A stretch of 64,000 bases of DNA from G963556115 sp963678205 (GCA_963678205.1 OY782760.1:1054001-1118000), one strand, 5' to 3'; positions 35,617-46,041 are shown, numbered from the stretch's first letter. The notes: generated by a model not told the origin, from the letters alone. Translations and numbers: made by a program.

Positions 35617-36999
35617 TTATAGTGATTTTAATGAAGGTCCTTGTGGAGTATCCATGACTTCAAATCCAAGAGCTGTTATTTTGTCGCGAACGGCATCTGC
35701 TCCGGCATAATCTTTTTCTGTCTTTAGTTTTGTGCGTTCTTCTATAAGCGTAATAACTTCTGCAGGGACTTCAAGTTCAGCATTACTTGCTATGTGAAGT
35801 TGTAGGCGTAGTCCTAGAACTTTATCCATTTCTACAATTGTGCGCGCAGCGTCATTCTTGTTGATCTTATTATCTTTTATCAGACCCCAGAGTGTTGCGA
35901 TTGCTTTTGGAGTATCAAGGTCATTGAAAATATGCTCTTTGAAAGAAGTAATGTATTCTTCAATAATTTTGCCATCAGAAACATTCTTATCTGCAAGAAA
36001 GTCACGAATTCTGCCAAGTGCTGTTGCCGCTCCATCAAGCGCTTCCCAGGTAAACTTCAAAGGCCCTCTGTAGTGAGCTGTAAGAAGAAGGTATCTGAAC
36101 GCCATTGGATCGTATCCTTTCTGAAGAAGGTTGTCCAGTAGCAATGTACCTCCAGCTGATTTTGACATTTTGTCACTATCACCAAAACTGAGCCATCCTG
36201 CATGGATCCAAAAATTTGCAAATGGTTTTCCAGTAACTGATTCAGACTGGATTATTTCATTTGTATGGTGTACTGGGATATGATCAATACCACCAGTATG
36301 GATGTCAAAACTCTCCCCTAGGTATTTCATTGACATTGCACTACACTCAAGATGCCATCCTGGGAAGCCTACCCCCCATGGTGAATTCCATTCCATTTGC
36401 CTTTTTGCATCTTTAGGCGAGAATTTCCATAATGAAAAATCATAGCCTGAACGCTTGTCACCTGTTCCAACACGTGAGTACTCATCAGAAGCTTTGATTC
36501 TCATATTACTTAAATCTGTAACAGGGATAAATTTAGTTGTATCAAAATAAATACCATCATCATTCTGATAAATAAGACCTTTTTCTTCCATTTTTTTGAT
36601 CATATTAATTTGCTCAGTAATATGATCTGTTGCTCGGCATACAATGTCTGGTGGAAGAATATTCAGTCCAGCGCAGTCTTCAAAGAATTTAGCTTTAAAG
36701 ACCTCTGTCATAGCCCAGGCATCTTTACCCTCTGCTTTGGCTGCACGTTCTATTTTGTCTTCACCAGCATCGGCATCATCTGTAAGATGCCCGACGTCTG
36801 TAATGTTCATTGCGTGAAGGATTCTGTATCCTGCAAATTGAAGTGAGCGTTTTAGTAGATCTGAAAACGTATAAGTTCTTAGATTGCCAATATGCTGAAA
36901 AGAGTACACTGTCGGCCCACAGCTGTACATACGAACTTTGTTCCCTTCAAGTGGTTTGAATGGCTCTACGGTTTTACTAATACTGTTATAAAGCTTCAT
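35617..36999 (-). CDS. cysS: Cysteinyl-tRNA synthetase
   Basis: Class I aminoacyl-tRNA synthetase that charges tRNA-Cys; cytoplasmic monomer. The 460-residue protein has the zinc-binding Cys in YSCGPTVY, the HIGH motif as QHIGNLR, the second zinc-site segment GWHLECSAM, HTGGIDHIPVHHTNE, and the KMSKS loop in DKMSKSAGG. The anticodon-binding C-terminal helices are present and the length is normal. No T-box leader is visible in the 288 bases upstream, which are AT-rich. Confidence 0.97.
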   Translation of the reverse strand: MKLYNSISKTVEPFKPLEGNKVRMYSCGPTVYSFQHIGNLRTYTFSDLLKRSLQFAGYRILHAMNITDVGHLTDDADAGEDKIERAAKAEGKDAWAMTEVFKAKFFEDCAGLNILPPDIVCRATDHITEQINMIKKMEEKGLIYQNDDGIYFDTTKFIPVTDLSNMRIKASDEYSRVGTGDKRSGYDFSLWKFSPKDAKRQMEWNSPWGVGFPGWHLECSAMSMKYLGESFDIHTGGIDHIPVHHTNEIIQSESVTGKPFANFWIHAGWLSFGDSDKMSKSAGGTLLLDNLLQKGYDPMAFRYLLLTAHYRGPLKFTWEALDGAATALGRIRDFLADKNVSDGKIIEEYITSFKEHIFNDLDTPKAIATLWGLIKDNKINKNDAARTIVEMDKVLGLRLQLHIASNAELEVPAEVITLIEERTKLKTEKDYAGADAVRDKITALGFEVMDTPQGPSLKSL

Positions 37000-37287
37000 A
37001 AGTAGAGTTCTCCTCTTACAGGCATAACGCCTGAATAACTAGTTAACTTTAGCAAAGTGAATATGTTGTAAATAATATTAAAATATATTACAGTTACCAG
37101 AGTAAAATAATAATAATTATGAGATCTTTTTACTTGTCATAAAATAAAATATAAGCTATGATAAATTGGTAATGTAAATAAACCATAAATGATATATTAT
37201 AAGTATAATTTAGCACATATTAGCATGTGAAGATATTGTGTTTTTCATGTTTTTAGTATACCATTATTTTATTAATAGGTAAAGAAG

Positions 37288-38805
37288 ATGTCTAAAATTT
37301 CTACAATTCTTATAATTGATGATTTGAGCTCTAGTGTAAAGATGATTGAAAGCTTCTTGAGTGAGTATGAAGTGATATCAGCTAGTTCAGGTCTTGAAGG
37401 ATTGAAGATGGTTGAGAAGTATATGCCTGATTTAATTTTGTTAGATGTTATAATGCCTGGTATGACAGGTTTTGAAGTATGTGAAATTTTAAAAAGTAAT
37501 GATGAATTGAGGGATATACCTGTAATATTTCTTACTACCTTAAATAGAAGGGATGATATTGATAAAAGCTTCGATCTTGGAGCGTTTGACTATATTACCA
37601 AACCAATAAGTGGTAAGGCATTGCGAGCAAAAATTCATGCTGTCTTTTCAATCCTTGATAAAATTAAAACCAAAAGAATTGATGATTATCATAGGAAAAG
37701 TGAAGCCAATGAAATTTTTGTGAAAGGGATGTCTCATAATTTTAATAATATGTTTGGTGGAATAATTGGAATGGCTCAACTTTTGGAGAATTTGAAGGTA
37801 GATGAGCCAAAGGTCAAAAGGTATGCTCAGATGATTAGGTCTACTTCTGAGAATGGTGCAAAATTGGTTTCTCAACTTCTAGAGTTTTCGCAGAGTAGCG
37901 AATTTACTTTTGGTCGTGTAAATATTGAAGATATTATAAATACGGCTGTTGAAGACTTTAAAAGTGACATCAATCGTAATATTGAGATAAACTTAAATTT
38001 TAACGCTATTAATAATATTACTATTGGCGATAAAGATAGACTATTAGTAGTATTTAAGAATCTTATGCGTAATGCTGATGAAGCAATGAGTGATAATCCC
38101 GAGTTGACTTTGGAAACAAAAAATATTCAAGTACGTGATGCTTTTGCAAGTAAATCAGGTGTGGAGCCTGGCGAGTTTATTAAAATTTCTGTCTCTGATA
38201 ATGGAGAAGGAGTTAGCGATGAAATACGGAATAAAATTTTTGAGCCATTTTTCTCGAAATATGATCTGAGTGAGGCTAGAGGACTTGGGCTTGCTGAAGC
38301 AAGGGGGATCGTCCAGGGGCACCGTGGCACAATGGACTATTATAATAAACCAACTGGTGGTGCAGAGTTTTATATTTATCTCCCAGTTGGGAAGAAAAAA
38401 ATAAACCCAGTTGTTGGGGGCAATGACAACGAAAGCGGTAATGTTGAAGGTACTATATTATTAGTTGATGATGAAGAAATAAGCCTGCTTTTTGCAAAAG
38501 AAATGCTTCGAAAGTCTGGATATAAGGTTGATACTGCTGTCAATGGGGAGGAAGCACTTGAGCTATATAGGATTAATGGAGGAAATATAGATTTAGTTCT
38601 TACAGATATTATCATGCCAAAGCTAAATGGGCTAGAGCTCGCTGGAGAACTCATTAAGATTAATCCTGATGTGAAAATAATATTTATGACCGGACATTCA
38701 ATTGATCTTGAAGAGAAAAAAGATTTGAAGTTCGTTAAAGGTTTGATCAAGAAACCATTTAGGGGGATGGAAATTATTAATCTTATAAATGATGCTCTTC
38801 AGTAA
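37288..38805 (+). CDS. Hybrid histidine kinase, REC-HK-REC
   Basis: A 505-residue soluble signalling protein. The first receiver has Asp53 in LLDVIMPGMTG and Lys in TKPI. The kinase follows: His150 in GMSHNFNNMFGG (a HisKA variant of the HNFNN type), N box LMRNADEAM, G1 DNGEGV, and FEPFFSKY with G2 RGLGLAEARG. The second receiver has Asp in LTDIIMPKLNG and Lys in KKPF. With receivers at both ends and no sensor, it must be driven by another kinase or by phosphotransfer. It is a single gene between cysS (divergent) and a lipoprotein gene. Its domain style differs from the hybrid kinase beside cheA. Confidence 0.93.
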   Translation: MSKISTILIIDDLSSSVKMIESFLSEYEVISASSGLEGLKMVEKYMPDLILLDVIMPGMTGFEVCEILKSNDELRDIPVIFLTTLNRRDDIDKSFDLGAFDYITKPISGKALRAKIHAVFSILDKIKTKRIDDYHRKSEANEIFVKGMSHNFNNMFGGIIGMAQLLENLKVDEPKVKRYAQMIRSTSENGAKLVSQLLEFSQSSEFTFGRVNIEDIINTAVEDFKSDINRNIEINLNFNAINNITIGDKDRLLVVFKNLMRNADEAMSDNPELTLETKNIQVRDAFASKSGVEPGEFIKISVSDNGEGVSDEIRNKIFEPFFSKYDLSEARGLGLAEARGIVQGHRGTMDYYNKPTGGAEFYIYLPVGKKKINPVVGGNDNESGNVEGTILLVDDEEISLLFAKEMLRKSGYKVDTAVNGEEALELYRINGGNIDLVLTDIIMPKLNGLELAGELIKINPDVKIIFMTGHSIDLEEKKDLKFVKGLIKKPFRGMEIINLINDALQ

Positions 38806-39050
38806 TAGTTTGGAGTTATAGTTGTTTTTTATACTTTAGTTCGTAAATTAGCTGCTTTGTTTAGTCATTTTGCCACTGTTTATAGAAAAAGTCTGGTTAT
38901 TTTAGAAGGAACTGTCGATATGAAATAGGTATATCTATTTCAAAAATTGTTATTATATTCCATGCCTTATGGTAGTGGCTTGATTTGGATATAGTGATTA
39001 TTATAATCTATAGAATAATTCGATAGTTACCTTGGAGGATTTTACCTGTA

Positions 39051-39767
39051 ATGTGGAATAAAATAAATTATAACATGCTTCTTGTGTTTGTAGTTGCGTT
39101 AACATTATTTGCTGGTGGTTGTTCAGCTGTCAAAGGACCAAGATATTGGTGGGATGATCAGGTTAAAGAGAAATTGCCGGATGACTATATGCTTCCTGAG
39201 TCTCCTCCTCAATATCCTGTACCGACAGATCCTGAACCATATGTTCCTAAAGAGCTTCCTGAAGATGAGATAAAGCTTGCTACTGAGCAGGAAAAAGCGC
39301 AGATTGAGTTGGGAATACCTAGAAGTGGAGTTCCTGATCCATTGACTAATAGAGTCGTTGTACCCGCTGAAAAGTATGAGGATGATATCATACCGGAAGA
39401 TATTGAAGATTCAGAAATAGACTATGTAGAAGAAGGCGTAACTGAAGACTCTGAAAGCTTTGAAGAAGTTGAGGCTAGTGATCAGAATGAGGCTGCATTT
39501 GCTGAGGAGGATGAGGCAGTAAGTAATTCGAGTGAAGCAAAAGACTTTATTGATGAAATTAGCGAAGACTATAATTACAATTTCGATGGAGAAGCTCCGG
39601 CTGGAGAAGATTATAGCTATAAAGATGACCCTACTCCGAGTGAATCTGTTTACGAAAAAGAAGAGGTGGTTACAGATACTGAGGATAAGATTCAAAATAT
39701 TGAGGGTGAAGATGAGCCTCCTCTAGATCCTAATTTTGGTGGAGGGTTAGGGCTTGAAGATTTGTAA
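39051..39767 (+). CDS. Acidic, proline-rich lipoprotein
   Basis: A 238-residue protein with a lipoprotein signal ending in FAGGC (Cys24). The mature part starts with KGPRYWWDD, continues with a Pro-rich stretch (SPPQYPVPTDPEPYVP) and is then dominated by Glu and Asp, with few hydrophobic residues. It is probably disordered and anchored in the envelope. I recognise no domain. GGAGG lies 12 bases upstream of the ATG, a long spacing, and no nearer in-frame start exists. The gene is convergent with the export cluster at 39947; whether it takes part in that system is unknown. Confidence 0.75.
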   Translation: MWNKINYNMLLVFVVALTLFAGGCSAVKGPRYWWDDQVKEKLPDDYMLPESPPQYPVPTDPEPYVPKELPEDEIKLATEQEKAQIELGIPRSGVPDPLTNRVVVPAEKYEDDIIPEDIEDSEIDYVEEGVTEDSESFEEVEASDQNEAAFAEEDEAVSNSSEAKDFIDEISEDYNYNFDGEAPAGEDYSYKDDPTPSESVYEKEEVVTDTEDKIQNIEGEDEPPLDPNFGGGLGLEDL

Positions 39768-39794
39768 TTTGTCACGGATATTTTAATTTATTGA

Positions 39795-39833
39795 TTTAGG
39801 GTTGTGGCTGTGATGCTGCAACCCTAAATTTTT
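39795..39833. terminator. Terminator after acidic lipoprotein gene
   Basis: A 10-bp stem (TTTAGGGTTG / CAACCCTAAA) with a 14-base loop and a following TTTTT. The A/T flanks could also serve the convergent cluster. Confidence 0.8.
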
Positions 39834-39946
39834 AATGAGGTAGTGGGCTAGTGAGTATATTTATTTGTAATGCTACATGCTGAATTGTTGTAGATATATT
39901 CCAATATTGAGACGTGTGATAAATTTATTTTTGTTGCTTCTCCTCG

Positions 39947-42091
39947 TTATAAGCCAGATTCTCTGATAAAAATTTGATAAATATGATTGAATAGCTCCCT
40001 CATATATGACCTTGGTCTACTCCAGAAAGTTACTCTTCCTGGTTGATCAAATCGAAGTTTAACTATTTTGTCTGTAAAACTGCATTCTATTTCAAAAAAT
40101 GGTTTAGCAATTTTAAGGGCACCTTCTTTATCTGGAATTACATCAATCGCACCGCCATTTATAGAGGCTAATTCTGGGTGTTTTAAGTACTCTTCACGCG
40201 TTGGATTTATATTTATAATACGTACACGGTATTTAGTGTTTTTGTAATTTGAATAATTTGGTATGAATTCAAGTTCATCGCCAATTCTGAGATAAGAGAT
40301 CTCTTTGGATGTTGCATAAATCTTTAGTCTGATAGTATTCAAGTTTAAAATTTTACCTAATTCCTCTCCTTTGAATACCGCTACTCCAGTGCGGAGAGTA
40401 TCTTTGAGATTTGTAACAGTTCCGTTAATATCTGAATATATTACACTATGCTTCAATCGCTCATTTAAAGATCTAAGCCGAGCTTTTGCTTGAAGATATG
40501 TCTCTTTAATTTGAGGAGTAAGACCTTTTAATTCAGGTTTTGAAGAGATTTGGTGAAGATCATTGGAGAGTTGGCTTAGGGCCAGTCTACCTAGGGAAAT
40601 CTCTGCTTTTAATTCGTTAGAATCTATAGAGATTAATTTTTCACCTCTTTTTACTTCAATGCCTCTTTTTATTAGTTGCTCTGAAATAACGCCTGATACC
40701 GGACTGTAGATTATTTGTTCTTCATCAGCAGTTGTAATAGCTGGAATGGTTGTATACCTACTGAAAGGAAGACTTAACCAGATAAGAACACAGATTATGA
40801 GTATAACAAATATTCCAAAGCGAATACTTATGCGTCTATTATGTACAAGCTTATAATCTGCTGAAAACTCTTTATACAGTGGCATTAGCAAGAAAGTGAT
40901 TATTTCAATTCCAAATAGAATGATTCCAATAGTCTTTGGGAAGGTGTAATACACAACTATGGCGATACCAGTATAAAGGAAGAAACGGTATATCCATGTT
41001 GAAATAGCGTATATAACCATAAAGGTTTTGCGTTTGAAGCTTAGTTCGGCCTCTGGACAATCAATATTAATTCCAAGTAAAAATTTTCTGTAGAACCAGC
41101 GGGTCATGGCAAATGCCCTTAGCTGTAGATTATCAATGCCAGTAAAATCAGAGAATAGATAATATCCATCAAAACGCATAAGCGGATTGAGATTGACAAG
41201 TAATGTGCTGATTATCGACAGTGATGAAAGCACAAAGGTAATACTTTTTAGTGAAGAGTCGCTGCTTATGCCCCAGATAAAGAGGGCAATGCCGGCAACA
41301 ACTAATTCTGTAATTACCCCAGAGGCACTTATTTTAAGACGCTTACTTCTGGAGTTCATTCGCCAGCTATCTGTAACATCACAGAATGGAATTGGCCATA
41401 GAATTATAAACGCCAGCCCTATTGTTGGGACTCTATTTCCGTAATATTTTGCAGTATATGCATGCGAGAATTCATGTAATGTCTTGAGTATTGCTATTGA
41501 TATACCATATATAAATATACCTCTAGGATTCAGGAAATTGGTAAATGTGTGTATATATTCATCGAATCTCTGGCTTAAAAAATATAAACCTGCCAGACTG
41601 ATAATAATATATGTAAAAATAAAGATTTTGGAGCTTAATAATTTGAATATTCCGAGGGTGCTTTCTAAAAATTTGTCAGGATGAATAAGTGGAAGCCTGA
41701 AGTAGAGGTAGTGAAACATCAACCATTTGAGTGGAGACTTCTTTTGCATCTGTGTCTCCGTTTCAAGGTGATTGCTGTTTTTATATAGAGTTTGAGTTGT
41801 CATACCATGTTGAATAAGATCGTTAAGGAATGCTGCTATTTCAGATTTGTCTTCTCTTATAGTCGTTTCTTTTGTTATCCTTATAATTAACTCTTCAAAT
41901 GTCTGAGGTCTATCAAGTCGTTTGATGATTTCAAACTGAGACCAATCTATGCTTGTAAAGGTTGAATGTACGGGGTCATGAAGCATCCATAGGGGCTTTC
42001 CACTTTCTTCACTTGGAGCCACAGTAAGCTCAAGATCAACTCTAAGCAGAGGGACTGATTGCTTAGTTTGGGCGTTTTGAGTAGAGCTCAT
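39947..42091 (-). CDS. PqqD-like / M50 metalloprotease / HlyD fusion membrane protein
   Basis: A 714-residue inner-membrane protein. Residues about 30-103 resemble a PqqD winged-helix domain, a known leader-peptide recognition module (IIKRLDRPQTFEELI, then FLNDLIQHGM). Residues about 150-440 contain several membrane helices with the site-2 protease motif H206-EFS-H210 and the distal NPLMRFDGYY with Asp308. After the last helix, residues about 450-714 form a HlyD-like arm with a lipoyl hairpin (YSPVSGVISEQLIKRG) and a coiled-coil segment. It is the last gene of a four-gene minus-strand run, one base after the GAF-HlyD gene. I infer a role in recognising, cutting or passing an exported protein. 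The likely substrate is encoded at 46482. Confidence 0.88.
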   Translation of the reverse strand: MSSTQNAQTKQSVPLLRVDLELTVAPSEESGKPLWMLHDPVHSTFTSIDWSQFEIIKRLDRPQTFEELIIRITKETTIREDKSEIAAFLNDLIQHGMTTQTLYKNSNHLETETQMQKKSPLKWLMFHYLYFRLPLIHPDKFLESTLGIFKLLSSKIFIFTYIIISLAGLYFLSQRFDEYIHTFTNFLNPRGIFIYGISIAILKTLHEFSHAYTAKYYGNRVPTIGLAFIILWPIPFCDVTDSWRMNSRSKRLKISASGVITELVVAGIALFIWGISSDSSLKSITFVLSSLSIISTLLVNLNPLMRFDGYYLFSDFTGIDNLQLRAFAMTRWFYRKFLLGINIDCPEAELSFKRKTFMVIYAISTWIYRFFLYTGIAIVVYYTFPKTIGIILFGIEIITFLLMPLYKEFSADYKLVHNRRISIRFGIFVILIICVLIWLSLPFSRYTTIPAITTADEEQIIYSPVSGVISEQLIKRGIEVKRGEKLISIDSNELKAEISLGRLALSQLSNDLHQISSKPELKGLTPQIKETYLQAKARLRSLNERLKHSVIYSDINGTVTNLKDTLRTGVAVFKGEELGKILNLNTIRLKIYATSKEISYLRIGDELEFIPNYSNYKNTKYRVRIININPTREEYLKHPELASINGGAIDVIPDKEGALKIAKPFFEIECSFTDKIVKLRFDQPGRVTFWSRPRSYMRELFNHIYQIFIRESGL

Positions 42092-42092
42092 T

Positions 42093-43487
42093 TTATATAC
42101 CTATAAAGTTTCTGATAGCTGCCAGAGGGCGGCGAATCAGCCAATAGCCAAGGGATACTTTTTTCCCGTAAATTACTGCTGTACCTTGTATCCCCATACG
42201 AATGTTATCTACATTAGAATCAAATTTTGCCTCTGCTAAAAAAGCTGGGATTCCTTTTGGTGAAACTGTTGCATGGTCTGAAATGTAAGTTAGATGTGCT
42301 TCTCTAGAAGTTGCTGAGTCTGTATTAAGAATTACTTTTACCATAGCATTTTCAGGAAAGTCTATTTTGTCATCAAGTGGAAGGTATATCTTTATCTTAT
42401 TATTGCTTGGAGTAATAATAAGCATGATTCTTTCACCCGTCATTACTGGTTTACCTTCCCATTCATGGGGGTCGTTCATCATTACGACTCCTGAATTTGG
42501 GGCAAGAATTTTACTCTTATCCATCTTGTACTCCGCAAGCCTAAGCCTTATGTTATCCATTTTAAGTTGGTTCTTAAGTGTAGCAAGTTGCCCTCGTGCT
42601 TCTAGATCTGTCACCGCCTGTGCTTGGGTACGGGAAAGTTCAGATTGAGTAATCTTTATCTGTTGTCTAGCTGCAGTCAATTCTTCATTGAAAATATCTT
42701 GGTTTAGCTCGACCAGTATAGAATTCTTTTCTATGCGTTGACCGGGATGGACCAGTACCTCTTCTATTACACCATCGATAGCTGTCGTAACAGAATAAGG
42801 ATCTTCTGGGGCTACTTCACATGGAGCAACAATCCGCTCAGAAATTTTATATGAGTGCAGGAAAATAATGCTTATTATTAGTAACAAAAGTATAAGCAGA
42901 TGTCTGCCCTTCTTGTGGATATTGTTTTTTATACCTTTTCTGTGAAGTCTCCAAATATTACTGAAATTTCTTTGGATTGGAGCAATTATATTTATGTCGC
43001 TATCTTTCCATGGTCTGTTATTCCAGCGCTCAAAAATTAGTATAGCATTATTCTGATGTGCTTGGTTTGTATCAGTATTATTTAATATTAATGGAATCCA
43101 AAGTAGTGAGGTGCCTTCACTTTTCTCTTTGTACTCTTTCCAGAAATTTGGGAGATTTACAAAAGAGTCATCACTGATAATTTGAGTTGTATTTGGAGCA
43201 GAGAGTGACGTTGCTAGACTTTTAACACTTGTTGCAATAAGTGAGTGCTTTGATGGTCTGCTTGTACCAGAGACGCCAATGATTTTCTTGCCATTAGCAC
43301 TTATAAGAATTGCTCTATCATAATGTATATAAGAGATGGTGTGATTCAATATGTGAAAAATAAATGTGTTTTCTGTTTTGCACTCAATCGCTGTTGCAAT
43401 CAGTGAGTTTAGGTTTGCAAGGGTTTTTACTGTCTGCTCAAGAACTACTGTGTTCTTTTTACTGTTTGTTTTTTTGTTTGTATCCAT
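42093..43487 (-). CDS. GAF-like / single-TM / HlyD membrane fusion protein
   Basis: A 464-residue protein anchored by one membrane helix (about 203-222, LLILLLLIISIIFLHSY). The N-terminal 200 residues are cytoplasmic and GAF-like (LLWIPLILNNTDTNQ, then ILIFERW), with degenerate ligand residues. After the membrane comes a HlyD-type arm: a lipoyl-like half (TAIDGVIEEVLVHPGQRIEK), a helical hairpin rich in Gln and Glu, and the second half APNSGVVMMNDPHEW. It is placed between the periplasmic adaptor gene (18 bases) and the M50-HlyD gene (1 base). Together the two HlyD arms could form a periplasmic tube linking the inner membrane to the TolC-like protein. The GAF domain may sense a signal; this is inference. 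Confidence 0.85.
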   Translation of the reverse strand: MDTNKKTNSKKNTVVLEQTVKTLANLNSLIATAIECKTENTFIFHILNHTISYIHYDRAILISANGKKIIGVSGTSRPSKHSLIATSVKSLATSLSAPNTTQIISDDSFVNLPNFWKEYKEKSEGTSLLWIPLILNNTDTNQAHQNNAILIFERWNNRPWKDSDINIIAPIQRNFSNIWRLHRKGIKNNIHKKGRHLLILLLLIISIIFLHSYKISERIVAPCEVAPEDPYSVTTAIDGVIEEVLVHPGQRIEKNSILVELNQDIFNEELTAARQQIKITQSELSRTQAQAVTDLEARGQLATLKNQLKMDNIRLRLAEYKMDKSKILAPNSGVVMMNDPHEWEGKPVMTGERIMLIITPSNNKIKIYLPLDDKIDFPENAMVKVILNTDSATSREAHLTYISDHATVSPKGIPAFLAEAKFDSNVDNIRMGIQGTAVIYGKKVSLGYWLIRRPLAAIRNFIGI

Positions 43488-43505
43488 AGTTTTTACCTGC
43501 TCCAG

Positions 43506-44336
43506 TTATTTGCTAGAGTTCTTCTCAGGTTTGAACCAACCACTCATACCTGCGCGTAAAATTTTTTCAGAGTTGTCAATATCAGCTGCAACTTCAAAGG
43601 TGTTGCTAGCTGCGTCCAAAGTAGCAGAGATTTGGCTTATTTTTGCAGTAAAACTTTTTTGTAGTAGGGGTATTGTAACTTTTATTTCAGTACCGATCTT
43701 GGTATATGGAAATTCTGAAATTGGCAGAAGAAAGTGTGCGAGTAACGTATTATCATTAATTATGTTTATAACCGGCTCGCCAGCTTTGGCAAGTTCGTGT
43801 TTGTGCTTTTCTACTTTTATAACTCTCCCTGAGAATGGCGCGTGGATTTGACACCTCTCAAGGTTTATTTTAGCAAGGATAAGCCCGGCTTCTGCAATTG
43901 CAGTATCTCTTTCAGCATTAATTAATTCTACTAGTGTTGCATCTCCTCTGCTTCTGAGGTCTTTAACCGCTTCAAGATTTACTTTCTTCGCTTCAAGTTC
44001 TTTCTCTGCCTTATTTTTTGCTGCTTCTGCTAGTTCTGAATCAAGTTTAACAAGGAGATCCCCTTTATTAAAGTTTTGCCCCATCACAAAGGGCATTAAG
44101 ATAATTTTACCATCAGTTTCAGATGAGATAGTTGCCTCATTCTTTGCAATTAAAAAAACTCTTACTCTTTTGCCAGTTATATCGTCATCAGTGAAGGAGA
44201 TATTTTGATTATTTAGCTCGGTACTATCAGATGAGAGCGAACTAGGGGCATAGGTAAAGCAAAGTAGTCCTACCATAAGTATTGTGTTGAACAGATTACT
44301 AGTGATTACAGGTGAGGTGTAGGCTGGTTTCAGCAT
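43506..44336 (-). CDS. Periplasmic adaptor subunit (RND/HlyD type)
   Basis: A 276-residue secreted adaptor with an N-terminal hydrophobic signal segment (about 15-36). The lipoyl hairpin is visible as ISSETDGKIILMPFVMGQNFNKG, then a coiled-coil hairpin (AKNKAEKELEAKKVNLEAV...LINAERDTAIAEAGL), the second lipoyl half HAPFSGRVIKVEKHKHE and a beta barrel with RAGMSGWF. These are the marks of MFP adaptors that join inner-membrane pumps to TolC, but no pump gene is beside it. The ATG at 44336 has AAGGA upstream; a longer frame would overlap the TolC-like gene. Its upstream neighbour ends 25 bases before the start. Confidence 0.88.
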   Translation of the reverse strand: MLKPAYTSPVITSNLFNTILMVGLLCFTYAPSSLSSDSTELNNQNISFTDDDITGKRVRVFLIAKNEATISSETDGKIILMPFVMGQNFNKGDLLVKLDSELAEAAKNKAEKELEAKKVNLEAVKDLRSRGDATLVELINAERDTAIAEAGLILAKINLERCQIHAPFSGRVIKVEKHKHELAKAGEPVINIINDNTLLAHFLLPISEFPYTKIGTEIKVTIPLLQKSFTAKISQISATLDAASNTFEVAADIDNSEKILRAGMSGWFKPEKNSSK

Positions 44337-44361
44337 AGAAAATTCCTTATGGTGGATCAAA

Positions 44362-46041
44362 CTAGAAGTATGGTTTGGGCTCTGGACTGTACTCATTAAG
44401 AATAGTTGGGATTTTTTCAGTAGCATAAAGCTCGGTCGTCTGGTTGCTTACTGTTGTAGCTGGTTTGGGCGAAGTTTTTTTCTTTGTAATTGCAGGTTGT
44501 GTCTGTTGTTTGGGGTATACAGTATTTTCATTTGAATTATCAGTGAAGTCAATTTTTATAGGCAGTTCTGAATTGATACTTCCGTCCTCTGTCGGATCTA
44601 TTCCTATAGTGTTATTTATGCGGGCTTTTGCAATCATGACTCTGCTGTAAGCCTGAATGCTTGCAGCATAATCTCTGAGTGCATCAAGTTCTTTCATGAT
44701 AACTAGGCTCTTCTTACCTTTTCCAGCTTTCGCAGCTTTTTGAGCGTTTAAAGTGATCTGTTCACTGTCATGCATGAGGTCCTTCAATTGATTATATTTA
44801 TCTACAGCGTAATCGTATTCAATTGTTGCAATTCTAAGTTGGGTTATGATTGCTACTGCTAGAGCCATACGCTTTTTACGGATGAAATCAACTCTTTTAT
44901 ATTCAGATTTGGTTTTAAATATTTTATTTGGGATATCCAGAAGATTCCAAGATACGTTTAGACCTGCAGCAAGCCATGAATTATAGTATAAGAATTTGTT
45001 GTCATCAGCTTGAGGGTTTATAAACATTTGAGGACTTGGGAGCATACTGAGAATGGTTGCGCGTGCTTCATCATGGGTTATTCTCTCTTGTATGTCTTCT
45101 TGAAACAGTTCTGGACGGCGATTCAGTGCGAGCTCTTCTAGTTCTTCCAAGTTGATATTAGTGGTTGGGTTCTCATTGAGATCGTATATCATTGAGAACT
45201 CCGCTCCTATAGGAAGTCCCATTAGTTGAGAGAGTCTGAGCTTGGTTGAGTGATACATCTCAGAGTAGTCATTTAATTTTATAAGCTGAGCTTTCAACGG
45301 GTAACGTCGTTCAATAGCGGCTGATTCTGAAATTCTGCCGCGCGCTTTACTCTCGTTGATAGCAGTGATTTCAGATTTAAGCTTGTCGGCGAGTGCTGTT
45401 CCGCGTTTTACAATTAATTCTAAACTTACACACTGCCAGTAAGTCTGGGTTATTTCATAAGCTAGCTTTTGTCTTATTCTTCTGATTTCATGTAAAGCGT
45501 GTATTGTTCTATTGCTTGCCTGTCTTGATCTAAAGTATGAAACACCAAAATCAATAACATTCCAGAGTAGATTTACTCCACCATAGGTGTGCGATTTCAT
45601 GTCGCTGTATGAGTATTGAACATTTTGAGCTTCTTGTCCTGAAAAAAGTCCAACAGAGTTTGACGCACTGTTGCTATCACGAAGTCCATTGTTTATTTGA
45701 GCTGTAAGATCTGGGAGCATGTTTGCAATAGCGCTGTTTTTCAATTCTTTCTGTATTGCCAATTCTTGTTTTGCTAGCCATAATTCTAAATTATAAGTTA
45801 GGCCTAGCTCAATTGCTTTATTGAGGGCAATCCCTTCAGCTAGCTGTGGTTTCATTGAGTTATAAGTATCTATGTCCATGCTTGCATTGAGCATGCGTGT
45901 TTTGATACTTTCCTCAGGAGTAGGTATATTGCACCCAGTTAAAGAGATTAAGGCTATAAATACTATTATGAACAGTAACTTTTCTAACTTATAAATATTT
46001 TTCAGTGATAATAAAATAGTTTTTAAGTGTTTGTTCCCCAT
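44362..46041 (-). CDS. TolC-family outer-membrane lipoprotein
   Basis: A 559-residue outer-membrane channel of the outer membrane efflux protein family. The signal peptide ends in ISLTGC (lipobox), so the N-terminus is probably lipidated. Two OEP repeats follow: helices with ALNKAIELGLTYNLELWLAK, a strand region WNVIDFGVSYFRSRQA, a second ELALNRRPELFQEDIQ helix, and WNLLDIPNKIF. The C-terminal 60 residues are Pro/Thr/Lys-rich and extra to the family. It is the first gene of the four-gene run, diverging from the DUF4347 gene. It would be the exit pore of the proposed export system. Confidence 0.9.
   Translation of the reverse strand: MGNKHLKTILLSLKNIYKLEKLLFIIVFIALISLTGCNIPTPEESIKTRMLNASMDIDTYNSMKPQLAEGIALNKAIELGLTYNLELWLAKQELAIQKELKNSAIANMLPDLTAQINNGLRDSNSASNSVGLFSGQEAQNVQYSYSDMKSHTYGGVNLLWNVIDFGVSYFRSRQASNRTIHALHEIRRIRQKLAYEITQTYWQCVSLELIVKRGTALADKLKSEITAINESKARGRISESAAIERRYPLKAQLIKLNDYSEMYHSTKLRLSQLMGLPIGAEFSMIYDLNENPTTNINLEELEELALNRRPELFQEDIQERITHDEARATILSMLPSPQMFINPQADDNKFLYYNSWLAAGLNVSWNLLDIPNKIFKTKSEYKRVDFIRKKRMALAVAIITQLRIATIEYDYAVDKYNQLKDLMHDSEQITLNAQKAAKAGKGKKSLVIMKELDALRDYAASIQAYSRVMIAKARINNTIGIDPTEDGSINSELPIKIDFTDNSNENTVYPKQQTQPAITKKKTSPKPATTVSNQTTELYATEKIPTILNEYSPEPKPYF

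Noticed and set aside
38921..38942. TGAAATAG/CTATTTCA hairpin after the REC-HK-REC gene as a terminator
   Set aside because: The 8-bp AT-rich stem is weak and lacks a proper T run.
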